A stretch of 6,658 nt of DNA from an uncultured Campylobacter sp. (GCA_947090385.1 CAMUNZ010000056.1:1-6658), one strand, 5' to 3'; numbered from the stretch's first letter, positions 1 through 6,174 are shown. Numbers and translations: made by a program. Notes: generated by a model not told the origin, from the letters alone.

Positions 1-1838
1 ATAAACATGCACAAATTTTGATAAATAATGAAGAAAAATTTTTCGATGAAATTATAAAAAAATATTTTAATCCGACAAATTTAAAACTAAAATACGATCC
101 GCTTTTTTTGCTTTCAAATTCATCATCTTTAAATCAAAAAAGTGAAATTTTACTTGATGAAAATTTGTATTTTACAATGATGATAAAAGGTGAAAAATAT
201 TATTTTGTAAATGCTATTTTAAGTAAAAACTTAAAAAATTTAAACAAAATCATAGATTTTTGCGATAATTTAAACGCGATTTATGCCGGAAGCGAAATTT
301 TATCTACAATCGGAAGAAATCAAGGTTTAAAAGAGAGCTTTGTTTTTGGAAGCATAGTCATCGTAATAATTTTTATTTTTTTAAGTTTTGCTTTTGGAAA
401 TTTTTATGTATTGAGTTTGATTTTGCCTGTAATTTTTGGGCTTGTTGTCGGATTATTTTTTGTGATTTTATTTTTTGGGCAAATAAGCATTTTAACTTTT
501 ATCATAAGTTCAAGTTTAACTGGCTTAATGATGGATTTTTCTATGCATTTTTTAGGAGAAAATTATTCAAAAAAAATAGAAAAGAAATCAATAAAAAAGT
601 TAAAAAATATGTTTTTATTAGGATTTTTTATAACCTCGACTGGCTATATGATGTTTTTATTCGCAGATTTTATATTTTTAAAGCAGATTGCCGTTTTTTC
701 GATTTTTGGGCTTTTAGCGACTATGACTTTTTCATATTTTGCTTTACCAGAAATTTTAAATAATAAAATTTTTATACAAAAAAAGATTTTTACAAAATTT
801 TTACAAAATTTAGAAAAGTTTTCGAACAAATTTGCGATAACAAATAAAAAATTTATCATTTTTTCATTTATTTTCATATGTTTAACGATTTTTGAGTTTT
901 TTTATCTAAAAAGCGAAGAAAATTTAAAGGATTATTATCAAAACTCGCCAAAAATTTCAAAAAATTTAGAAATTTTAGATCAAAACTTAACAACAATTTT
1001 ATTGCCAAAAAATATTAATGCAAATAAAATTTTATCGGATTTAAAAAACGAAAATCTTTTTAGTGATTTTAGTGTTAATTTTATTTTAAATTCAGAAATA
1101 CAAAAAATTTTAATACAAAAATTTGAGATTTTAAAAAATGATGAAAAAATTTTGGATAAATTTAAAAATATTGGATTAAATGAAAAAAATTTTCAAAAAG
1201 AATTTGAAAATTTATCAAAATTTAATGTAAAAAATCCAAGCGAATTTTGCAAAATTTTGGATAAATTTTGCCTTGATGAAAATTATTTTTTAGGATATTT
1301 AAAAAATGTAAAAAACAGCAAAATTTTAGAACAAAAACTCGTAAAACAAGGCATTATCTTGATTGATTTTAAAAGCAAAATAGAAAAAAAATTTAATGAA
1401 TTAAAAGAAATTTCGATTTATTTAAAAATAGCTGGTTTTATGTTTGCTTTTTTATTTTTATGGCTATTTTTTGATGCCGTTTTAGCAGTAAAAATTTTAT
1501 TTTTGATAATTTTTAGCGTTGTTTTGACGCTTTTTGTTTTTACTATTTTTGGAATTACTTTAAATATTTTTGGGGTTTTTGGTTTAATTTTAGCAAGCGC
1601 TGTTGGGATTGATTATATGATTTTTGCAAAAAACTATAAAATGACACAAAACGGACGAATTTTTGGAATTTTTGCAGCTAGTTTTACAACGATAATTTCA
1701 TTTTTTATGCTTAGTTTTTCAAATGTAAATGCTGTTAGAAATTTTGGGCTTACAATTAGTTTAACGATATTTTTTATATCATTTTTTGCCTTTTTGCTCG
1801 TTAAAGAAAAAAGGCAAAATTATTTAAAATCCTGCTAA
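1..1838 (+). CDS. MMPL/RND-family membrane exporter, C-terminal part (5' end outside window)
   Basis: Seen: the frame is open from the first bases; a TTG at 18 could be read as a start but has no ribosome site, and the five codons before it are also open, so the N-terminus is taken to lie upstream. Counting from that TTG, about five membrane helices fall at 106-243, a sixth at 278-297, a soluble loop at 298-463, and five more helices at 465-595. This is the second to twelfth helix pattern of an RND/MMPL protein; helix 1 and most of the first periplasmic loop are missing. Helices 4 and 10 carry the paired acidic motifs LMMDFSMHF (near 170) and GIDYMIFAKNY (near 530), typical proton-relay positions. 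Known: MMPL proteins move lipids or other hydrophobic compounds across the inner membrane. Inference: lipid or hopanoid-type export, possibly Mla-linked as I recall for a C. jejuni MMPL gene; the substrate is not readable. The stop overlaps the convergent thioesterase by 15 bp. Confidence 0.85.
   Translation, partial: KHAQILINNEEKFFDEIIKKYFNPTNLKLKYDPLFLLSNSSSLNQKSEILLDENLYFTMMIKGEKYYFVNAILSKNLKNLNKIIDFCDNLNAIYAGSEILSTIGRNQGLKESFVFGSIVIVIIFIFLSFAFGNFYVLSLILPVIFGLVVGLFFVILFFGQISILTFIISSSLTGLMMDFSMHFLGENYSKKIEKKSIKKLKNMFLLGFFITSTGYMMFLFADFIFLKQIAVFSIFGLLATMTFSYFALPEILNNKIFIQKKIFTKFLQNLEKFSNKFAITNKKFIIFSFIFICLTIFEFFYLKSEENLKDYYQNSPKISKNLEILDQNLTTILLPKNINANKILSDLKNENLFSDFSVNFILNSEIQKILIQKFEILKNDEKILDKFKNIGLNEKNFQKEFENLSKFNVKNPSEFCKILDKFCLDENYFLGYLKNVKNSKILEQKLVKQGIILIDFKSKIEKKFNELKEISIYLKIAGFMFAFLFLWLFFDAVLAVKILFLIIFSVVLTLFVFTIFGITLNIFGVFGLILASAVGIDYMIFAKNYKMTQNGRIFGIFAASFTTIISFFMLSFSNVNAVRNFGLTISLTIFFISFFAFLLVKEKRQNYLKSC
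1784..1819. terminator. Perfect 12-bp inverted repeat in the convergent gene overlap, possible two-way terminator
   Basis: Bases 1784-1795 (TTTTGCCTTTTT) and 1808-1819 are perfect reverse complements around a 12-base loop. The repeat sits inside the last codons of the exporter and just beyond the stop of the thioesterase, where a shared terminator would be expected. Against this, only three pairs are G-C and neither strand has a clean T-run after the stem, so it is not a canonical intrinsic terminator; in AT-rich coding sequence such a repeat could also arise by chance. Confidence 0.3.
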
Positions 1839-2228
1839 TCTTTTTAATTCGCTATCGATTAGTTTTTTATCTCCATTTTTATCCACGCTTACATAAACAA
1901 CAGTCGCAGATGTAACTTTTATGCAGTAAATTTCATTATTTTCACCAAGTCTTTGAACGGTTACTTCAACTTGCGTTGTTATAGAAGTTTTACCGACAGC
2001 TATAACTTTTGCATAACAACTAACGATATCGCCGATAAAAACTGGCTCTTTAAAAATAACTTCTTTCATAGAAATTGTTACAACTCTTTGTGGTGCAATC
2101 TCTCTTGCTGCTATGCTACCTGCTAAATCTATTTGACTCAAAATCCAGCCACCAAAAATATTACCGGCTGGATTTGTGTCACTTGGCATAGCGATAATTT
2201 TTATCCTCGGCTCACCAAAACTTTTCAC
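1824..2228 (-). CDS. YciA-type hotdog-fold acyl-CoA thioesterase
   Basis: Hydrolyses acyl-CoA thioesters in the cytoplasm, releasing free CoA and acid. Seen: 134 residues, the usual size of the YciA/BFIT hotdog family. The conserved stretch DTNPAGNIFGGWILSQIDLA spans residues 17-36; it holds the family's Asn/Gly-Gly motif and an Asp at 34, matching the catalytic acid of YciA. It is followed by the strand-rich second half (VTISMKEVIFKEPVFIGDIV, then AKVIAVGKTSITTQVEV). The start is GTG at 2228, with AGAGG seven bases upstream. It lies 12 bp after the sodB stop, so it is probably co-transcribed with sodB. Known: I recall a close C. jejuni homologue, Cj0915, being described structurally as a hexameric hotdog thioesterase. 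The 3' end overlaps the convergent exporter gene by 15 bp. The family is clear; the preferred acyl chain is not. Confidence 0.92.
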   Translation of the reverse strand: MKSFGEPRIKIIAMPSDTNPAGNIFGGWILSQIDLAGSIAAREIAPQRVVTISMKEVIFKEPVFIGDIVSCYAKVIAVGKTSITTQVEVTVQRLGENNEIYCIKVTSATVVYVSVDKNGDKKLIDSELKRLAGF

Positions 2229-2240
2229 TTTAAACCTCTT

Positions 2241-2867
2241 TTATTTACAAGAATGAATTTCGTCTATATAATATTTTACGCTATTCATGCCCTCTTTTTT
2301 AGCCCATTCATAAGCATCACTTACAAATTTCCAGTTTATAAACTCATAAAATTTTTCCAAATAATTAACTCTTGCGTTTTGAAAATCCAAATAATAAGCA
2401 TGTTCCCAAACATCAACGACAAGAAGTGGAATTTTATTTTGAGTTATTGGATTTTGTGCATTTGAAGTAGCGATTATTTCTAGTTTTTTATTATCTGAAT
2501 TATAAACTAGCCAACACCAACCAGATCCAAATTGTCCGGCTGCAGCTGCTAAAAATTCAGATTTAAAATCTTTAAAATTTTCATTTAAAGCTTTTTTTAA
2601 ATCTTCAGAAATTTCACTTTTTTTAGCTACACAATCCCAATAAAAATCATGATTATAAACTTGCGCTGCGTTATTTAAAAGGCCTCCCGAGCTTTTTTGT
2701 ATGATATCAAATAGACAGGAATTTTTAAAATCAGAATCTTTTATAAGATTATTTAAATTATTCACATAGGTTTGATGATGCTTTCCATAATGAAAATTTA
2801 TAGTTTTTTCATCAATAAAACCAACTAAATCCTTTGCCTCAAATGGAAGTTTTCTTAATTCAAACAT
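2241..2867 (-). CDS. sodB: Iron superoxide dismutase
   Basis: Cytoplasmic enzyme that converts superoxide to oxygen and hydrogen peroxide. Seen: 208 residues with no signal peptide. The four metal ligands are His26 (NFHYGKHHQTYV), His73 (VYNHDFYW), and Asp152 and His156 (VVDVWEHAYYLDFQ). Gln69, in the NNAAQVYNHDF stretch, is the position that separates Fe-SOD from Mn-SOD, and AAAGQFGSGWCWLV at 108-121 is also Fe-type. The tail runs somewhat beyond the E. coli length, as I recall for Campylobacter SodB. The start is supported by AAAGGGGA just before ATG 2867. A TATAAT about 30 bp upstream suggests its own promoter, separate from the acidic-protein operon upstream; the thioesterase follows 12 bp downstream. 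In a microaerophile this is a main superoxide defence. No odd residues are visible. Confidence 0.97.
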   Translation of the reverse strand: MFELRKLPFEAKDLVGFIDEKTINFHYGKHHQTYVNNLNNLIKDSDFKNSCLFDIIQKSSGGLLNNAAQVYNHDFYWDCVAKKSEISEDLKKALNENFKDFKSEFLAAAAGQFGSGWCWLVYNSDNKKLEIIATSNAQNPITQNKIPLLVVDVWEHAYYLDFQNARVNYLEKFYEFINWKFVSDAYEWAKKEGMNSVKYYIDEIHSCK

Positions 2868-2893
2868 TTTTTCCCCTTTAAAAATTTTAAGTC

Positions 2894-2899
2894 ATTATA
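2894..2899 (-). promoter_or_regulatory. Candidate -10 box for sodB
   Basis: Read on the minus strand this is TATAAT, about 27 bases upstream of the sodB ATG at 2867, in an 80-bp AT-rich gap between the acidic small gene and sodB. No convincing -35 is present, which is normal for vegetative promoters of Campylobacter. The surrounding TTATAGTTATAATGA matches the Per/Fur-like consensus TTATAATNATTATAA only partly, so regulation by PerR or Fur is a guess. Confidence 0.5.
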
Positions 2900-2947
2900 A
2901 CTATAAATTTTAAGTAAATTGTAAATAGGACAAAAAATATCTATTTA

Positions 2948-3061
2948 TCAAAACTCATCGGTGCTATCGTCATCATATGTGTAATCATCTTCGTCATAAT
3001 CGAAGTCGTAATCTTCAAAATCATCTTCTTCATATTCGAAATCCTCTTCATAATCTTTCAT
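2948..3061 (-). CDS. 37-residue, extremely acidic small protein, function unknown
   Basis: I do not recognise this protein. Seen: ATG at 3061, TGA at 2948-2950, and a strong AGGAGA ribosome site about seven bases before the ATG, lying inside the last codons of the MscS-type channel gene. The first 14 bp overlap that gene in another frame. The product has 14 Asp, 8 Glu, 6 Tyr, 4 Phe and a single Lys: about 60% acidic and 27% aromatic, net charge near -21. It starts MKDYEEDFEYEEDDF and continues with the same D/E-Y/F alternation. There is no membrane helix, signal peptide or Cys/His. The overlap implies co-translation with the channel. Possible roles, all inference: a cation- or metal-binding buffer, a partner for a basic surface of the channel, or a polyanionic mimic. 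The ribosome site and a complete frame make it likely to be real; expression is unproven. Confidence 0.72.
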   Translation of the reverse strand: MKDYEEDFEYEEDDFEDYDFDYDEDDYTYDDDSTDEF

Positions 3062-4895
3062 TTTTTTCTCCTTTAAAATCTGGTATTTTTTCTACATATA
3101 AACTTTGACTAGGAAATGCGAAGCCAACGCCATTATTTTCTAAAATTTCGATTATTTTCATCATAACATCTTGTTTTACTTGCAAAAAATCGCCCCAAAT
3201 AATCGTTTTTGAAAAACAATAAATTAAAATATTTATCGAACTATCATCAAATTTATCCAAAACTACAAATAAATTGCTTTTATATCCGGCTAAATCATCC
3301 ACACTTACCATATTTGCTTTATGAAGCACTCTTGTATCGCCCAAATTCATGGCGCTATCATCATTTGGTTTTGCGATTTCAGGATGATTAAAAAGCATAT
3401 TTTTTATGTCATCTATACATTTTTGAATTTGCTCTTTTGAAGCAGAATATTCAAGTCCGATATACATTTTTATTTGACGACCCAATTTTCTTCTGCTCCA
3501 ATTTTTTATATTTTGATTCATTATGTTTGAATTTGGCACAAAAACAAGCGCATTATCAAAAGTTCTAATTGTAGTTTTTCTAAGCCCAGTTTCTACAACT
3601 GTTCCTTCAATATCGCCGACGACAATCCAATCTCCTTGCGAAAATGAATTATCCACCAAAAGCAAAACAGAAGCAAAAAAATTCGCGATTATATCTTTTG
3701 TTGCAAGTGCGACAGCCAAACCTCCGATACCCAAAGATGCGATAATGGTCGAAACATCAAATCCTATCGAACGTAAAACTATCAAAAAAGCAATCAAAAT
3801 AATAATAATATATAAAACTTTTATTACAAGATTTATGACTTCTTTGCGACCGCTTTTTTTAGCCAATTTTCCAAGAAAAATCAGACCATAACCGTCTAAA
3901 ATTTTAAGTATAAACCAAGTCCAAGTTATCGTGTAAATTATAGAAAAAAGTTTAGATAAATATGAACTCGGAGGCGCTGGATAATAAGCTATCAAGATGC
4001 AAATAAAAATCCCATAAGTTATAAGTAACCACCTAATAGGTAATCTTATAGCATTTATAATTTCGTTTTGATAGATATTTTGCACATTAAATTTAGAAAA
4101 CGCGACATAAACAAGTTTTATTAAAATTTTAGTAAATGAGACAAAAATCATAAAAACAAAAGCAATTAACAAAGTTTTTGCGACATTAAAACCAGTATCA
4201 AATGGTATTTTTGAGTTTATAAAATCTAAAATATATTTAAGATTAAAGCTCGTCAAAATTATGTTGCTTTTAAAAATCGAAGCATTTGCCAATAGATAAT
4301 TTAAAATATCTTCGAAATTTTTTATCTCGGATAAAACAAAATCAAAATCTTCTTTTAAATTTGTATTTTGAAAATCTTCTAAACTGGCTTTTATATCGTT
4401 AATTTCTTTAAAATTCGCAGTTTGTAAATTTATAAGTCCGTTTTTGATTATAGTTTTAATTTTTATTTCGTTTGAGCCAAAATTATAAAAATTTTGCAAA
4501 GAAAATATAGTTTTATAAAAATTTTCTAAAACTTGAAATTTTAAATTTTCAATTCTAGTACCCAAATATTCAGCTGATTTTTTATTTTTTGATGTGATTT
4601 GCAGACGATTTTGAAATTTTGCACGATTTTTTGAATAAATTTCTATCTTTTTTTCATCAATTTTTGTTTCTATTATAGATAAAGGAATTTTGTTTAAAAT
4701 GCTGTTTTTTTGTTCTTTTAGAGCCGCGATTTCGGCACCTGTTTTATTTTGATCGATATTTGCTATGATATCAATTTTTTTATTTACTTCCAAAAGCTCT
4801 TCTACAAGTAAATAAATGCTATTTTTTGTGACATTTGAATCTAAATTCGCAAAAATTTGCGACGATAAAAATATTAAAATTAGAATTTTTTTCAA
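3048..4895 (-). CDS. Large MscS-family mechanosensitive channel with periplasmic N-terminal domain
   Basis: Inner-membrane channel that opens under membrane tension to release solutes during osmotic downshock. Seen: 615 residues. A signal peptide (MKKILILIFLSSQIFA, cleavage probably before NLDS) is followed by a Lys/Glu/Asn-rich, probably helical periplasmic domain to about 230. Membrane helices lie near 236-262, 285-305, 312-342 and 352-375. The MscS pore helix is at about 383-413 (ASLGIGGLAVALATKDIIAN), followed by the beta domain (GDWIVVGDIEGTVVETGLRK at 421-440, FVPNSNIMNQNIKNWSRR at 452-469) and the alpha/beta tail. At about twice E. coli MscS it belongs to the larger MscK/YnaI-like group. 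The start is TTG at 4895, supported by the signal peptide and an AAAAGAG site upstream. TTGA overlaps the stop of the carbonic anhydrase gene, so translation is probably coupled. From memory, C. jejuni keeps the same pair, Cj0237-Cj0238. Confidence 0.93.
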   Translation of the reverse strand: MKKILILIFLSSQIFANLDSNVTKNSIYLLVEELLEVNKKIDIIANIDQNKTGAEIAALKEQKNSILNKIPLSIIETKIDEKKIEIYSKNRAKFQNRLQITSKNKKSAEYLGTRIENLKFQVLENFYKTIFSLQNFYNFGSNEIKIKTIIKNGLINLQTANFKEINDIKASLEDFQNTNLKEDFDFVLSEIKNFEDILNYLLANASIFKSNIILTSFNLKYILDFINSKIPFDTGFNVAKTLLIAFVFMIFVSFTKILIKLVYVAFSKFNVQNIYQNEIINAIRLPIRWLLITYGIFICILIAYYPAPPSSYLSKLFSIIYTITWTWFILKILDGYGLIFLGKLAKKSGRKEVINLVIKVLYIIIILIAFLIVLRSIGFDVSTIIASLGIGGLAVALATKDIIANFFASVLLLVDNSFSQGDWIVVGDIEGTVVETGLRKTTIRTFDNALVFVPNSNIMNQNIKNWSRRKLGRQIKMYIGLEYSASKEQIQKCIDDIKNMLFNHPEIAKPNDDSAMNLGDTRVLHKANMVSVDDLAGYKSNLFVVLDKFDDSSINILIYCFSKTIIWGDFLQVKQDVMMKIIEILENNGVGFAFPSQSLYVEKIPDFKGEKNERL

Positions 4896-5524
4896 TCTAT
4901 ACTCTTTTCTAAAAGTTTAAAATTTTTTGTTTCTCGATTGTAAGCAAAAATTTCACCAGTTTCTATCACATAGTGCCAAGCAAAAATGTGAATTTTGCCT
5001 TTTTCAAGCCATTCTAAAATGTGCGGATAAGTTAGTAAATTTTCATAAGAATTTATAATATTTAATCTTTCTGTGATCCACATTTTTTTTGTTGGGCTAA
5101 GATCTTTGATTTTTGAAATTTCATCTTTTACTAGTACCATTAAATCTAGCCAATGTTTTACATTTGGAATATCTTTAAATTTTTTTTCATCTTCCCATAA
5201 ACTACTGCAACCTCCGCAATTGCTATGTCCGCAAATCACGACATTTTTAACTTTTAAAGCATAAATTGCATACTCGATTGCCGCTGTTGTCGCTACAAAT
5301 TCTGGCGAAATTCTATAATGCGGCACAATATTTGCGATATTTCTAACCGTAAAAAGTTCACCCGGACCTGTTTTTGTGATAAGATTTGGCACGACACGAG
5401 AATCAGCACAACCTATAAAAAGCGTATGCGGTTTTTGTTTGTTTGCTAAATTTTCAAAAAGTTTTTTTTGCTCAACAAAATCGTTTTTCATAAATTCTAT
5501 CACACCACAAAGTAATTTTTGCAT
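4892..5524 (-). CDS. canB: Beta-class carbonic anhydrase
   Basis: Zinc enzyme interconverting CO2 and bicarbonate in the cytoplasm, supplying bicarbonate for carboxylations and pH balance in a CO2-requiring organism. Seen: 210 residues from ATG 5524. The zinc ligands are Cys39 in GCADSR, His100 and Cys103 in GHSNCGGC, and the Asp41-Arg43 catalytic dyad is present. PGELFTVRNIANIVPHY (54-70) and ATTAAIEYAIYALKVKNVVICG (78-99) are standard family blocks. An in-frame TTG at 5560 would add 12 residues, but its codon touches the promoter -10 box; ATG 5524 has GGAG five bases upstream and is chosen. The gene heads an operon with the MscS-type channel, overlapping it by four bases. The symbol follows the C. 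jejuni beta-enzyme (Cj0237); the family call is firmer than the symbol. Confidence 0.95.
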   Translation of the reverse strand: MQKLLCGVIEFMKNDFVEQKKLFENLANKQKPHTLFIGCADSRVVPNLITKTGPGELFTVRNIANIVPHYRISPEFVATTAAIEYAIYALKVKNVVICGHSNCGGCSSLWEDEKKFKDIPNVKHWLDLMVLVKDEISKIKDLSPTKKMWITERLNIINSYENLLTYPHILEWLEKGKIHIFAWHYVIETGEIFAYNRETKNFKLLEKSID

Positions 5525-5550
5525 TTTTTCTCCAGAAAAATAAAATCGCA

Positions 5551-5559
5551 ATAATATCA
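5551..5559 (-). promoter_or_regulatory. Extended -10 promoter for the carbonic anhydrase operon
   Basis: On the minus strand a run of seven T is followed by TGATATTAT: the TG (5559-5558), one base, then TATTAT (5556-5551). T-run plus TGn plus -10 is the vegetative promoter form of Campylobacter. Transcription would start near 5544, leaving a 20-base leader that includes the GGAG ribosome site at 5533-5530. Confidence 0.6.
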
Positions 5560-5655
5560 AAAAAAGTGAAAAAAATATATTTTTTGCAAAAATTTTGATA
5601 ACTCAAAAATTTTAAAATATTTTTTAAATTTAAGCAAAAATTTGCAAAAAAAATG

Positions 5656-5661
5656 TATAAT
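5656..5661 (+). promoter_or_regulatory. -10 box of the tRNA cluster promoter
   Basis: Perfect TATAAT preceded directly by TG, 16 bases before tRNA-Val. No clear -35, but a long stretch of A- and T-tracts (about 5575-5655) lies upstream, as expected for strong stable-RNA promoters in this group. The tRNA spacers (9, 2 and 13 bp) leave no room for further promoters, so all four tRNAs are probably one transcript. Confidence 0.65.
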
Positions 5662-5677
5662 CTCGATTTTTGCTTTT

Positions 5678-5753
5678 GGTCGCTTAGCTCAGTTGGTAGA
5701 GCGCCACCCTTACAAGGTGGATGTCAAAAGTTCGAGTCTTTTAGTGACCACCA
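5678..5753 (+). tRNA. tRNA-Val (anticodon TAC)
   Basis: A 76-base cloverleaf with encoded CCA. The acceptor GGTCGCT pairs with AGTGACC (one G-T). The anticodon stem CCACC/GGTGG encloses the loop CTTACAA, giving TAC at 5711-5713, which reads GTA and by wobble other GTN codons. The T stem is unusually weak (AAAAG/CTTTT) but has the normal TTCGAGT loop. First gene of the cluster. Confidence 0.97.
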
Positions 5754-5762
5754 TTTTACGGT

Positions 5763-5839
5763 GCGACGGTAGTTCAGCTGGTTAGAATGCCGCCCTGTCA
5801 CGGCGGAGGTCGCGAGTTCGAGCCTCGTCCGTCGCGCCA
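5763..5839 (+). tRNA. tRNA-Asp (anticodon GTC)
   Basis: A 77-base cloverleaf with encoded CCA and discriminator G, the usual base for tRNA-Asp. The acceptor GCGACGG pairs fully with CCGTCGC, and the stem CCGCC/GGCGG encloses the loop CTGTCAC with GTC at 5797-5799. It starts 9 bp after tRNA-Val and ends 2 bp before tRNA-Lys. Confidence 0.97.
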
Positions 5840-5841
5840 TT

Positions 5842-5917
5842 GCCTCAATAGCTCAGTTGGTAGAGCATATCACTCTTAATGATGTGGCCCTAGGTTCGAG
5901 TCCTAGTTGGGGCACCA
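5842..5917 (+). tRNA. tRNA-Lys (anticodon CTT)
   Basis: A 76-base cloverleaf with encoded CCA and discriminator A. The acceptor GCCTCAA pairs with TTGGGGC (one T-G). The D stem is GCTC/GAGC, the anticodon stem TATCA/TGATG, and the loop CTCTTAA has CTT at 5875-5877, which reads AAG. The T stem CTAGG/CCTAG is perfect. The C at the wobble position restricts it to AAG, a minor codon in the genes of this window, where AAA dominates; a TTT isoacceptor must exist elsewhere. Confidence 0.95.
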
Positions 5918-5930
5918 TTATTATTATTTT

Positions 5931-6005
5931 GGCCCTTTCGTCTAGTGGTTAGGACGCTAGCCTCTCACGTTGGCGACACGAGTTCGAATCTCGTAGGGGT
6001 CACCA
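5931..6005 (+). tRNA. tRNA-Glu (anticodon CTC), probable island attachment site
   Basis: A 75-base cloverleaf with encoded CCA. The acceptor GGCCCTT pairs with AGGGGTC (two G-T pairs). The anticodon stem CTAGC/GTTGG, also with two G-T pairs, closes the loop CTCTCAC; CTC at 5964-5966 reads GAG. The T arm is ACGAG/CTCGT. Most bacterial tRNA-Glu genes carry TTC; this one reads only the rarer GAG codon. It is the last tRNA of the cluster, and the integrase gene begins 169 bp further on, so its 3' end is the likely attB. Confidence 0.94.
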
Positions 6006-6008
6006 TTT
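5981..6008 (+). other. Putative attL: 3' end of tRNA-Glu next to the integrase
   Basis: Inference from context: P4-type integrases commonly recombine at the T-arm and 3' end of a tRNA gene, and one such integrase lies just downstream. The core would be part of the stretch from the T loop (AGTTCGAATC) through CACCA to about 6008. The matching direct repeat (attR) would be outside the window, so the exact core cannot be defined here. Confidence 0.45.
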
Positions 6009-6050
6009 CACTTTTTTAAATCATTTTATTTTTATTTTTTTATCTGTAGC

Positions 6051-6073
6051 AAATGCCTAAATGGTGGCTTTTT
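6051..6073 (+). terminator. Weak hairpin plus T-run after the tRNA cluster
   Basis: AAATGCC and GGCTTT can form a six-pair stem (one bulged T) around an eight-base loop, ending in a run of five T. It lies 45 bp after tRNA-Glu, a suitable place to end the tRNA transcript. The stem has only three G-C pairs, so it is a weak candidate. The same bases can instead pair with the tRNA-Glu 3' end. No coding potential is seen in 6006-6174. Confidence 0.35.
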
Positions 6074-6123
6074 GATGGATTTTAAAAATGTAGTTTATTG
6101 TTTTTAAAAGTATATTTTATTAT

Positions 6124-6129
6124 TATAAT
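6124..6129 (+). promoter_or_regulatory. Candidate -10 box for the integrase gene
   Basis: A perfect TATAAT 45 bases before the integrase ATG. No -35 is evident, consistent with the other promoters in the window. Transcription would start near 6136, just before a 12-bp tandem repeat at 6138-6161, placing that repeat where an operator or recombinase arm site could control the gene. Confidence 0.5.
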
Positions 6130-6137
6130 TTACATAA

Positions 6138-6161
6138 AAATTGTATCACAAATTGTATTAC
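6138..6161 (+). repeat. Tandem 12-bp direct repeat before the integrase
   Basis: AAATTGTATCAC (6138-6149) is followed immediately by AAATTGTATTAC (6150-6161), 11 of 12 bases identical. The junction contains the odd palindrome ACAAATTGT (6148-6156). It ends 13 bases before the integrase ATG. Such short repeats beside an integrase can be arm-type sites or binding sites for a regulator or excisionase; which one is not readable. Confidence 0.6.
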
Positions 6162-6174
6162 TAAGGCGTGGATT

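Noticed and set aside
18..20. TTG at 18 as the true start of the exporter
   Set aside because: No ribosome site, the frame is open to the window edge, and the protein would lack helix 1 of its family; it is a partial gene.
644..877. 77-residue minus-strand frame within the exporter gene
   Set aside because: It is antisense to well-defined membrane helices, has no domain, and is an artefact of low-complexity AT-rich coding sequence.
2133..2465. 110-residue plus-strand frame across the thioesterase/sodB junction
   Set aside because: It runs antisense to conserved motifs of two confident genes and shows no ribosome site or recognisable family.
2886..2902. PerR/Fur operator over the sodB -10 box
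   Set aside because: Only about 11 of 14 positions fit and the two half-sites are poorly symmetric; in AT-rich DNA this is not distinguishable from chance.
3209..3891. Two plus-strand frames (3209-3391 and 3523-3891) inside the channel gene
   Set aside because: Both are complements of the conserved MscS core and tail; no family match or start signal.
5073..5264. 63-residue plus-strand frame inside the carbonic anhydrase gene
   Set aside because: Antisense to the zinc-site region of the enzyme; no independent support.
5525..5560. Longer carbonic anhydrase start (TTG at 5560)
   Set aside because: The codon touches the predicted -10 box and has no ribosome site, while ATG 5524 has GGAG at ideal spacing.
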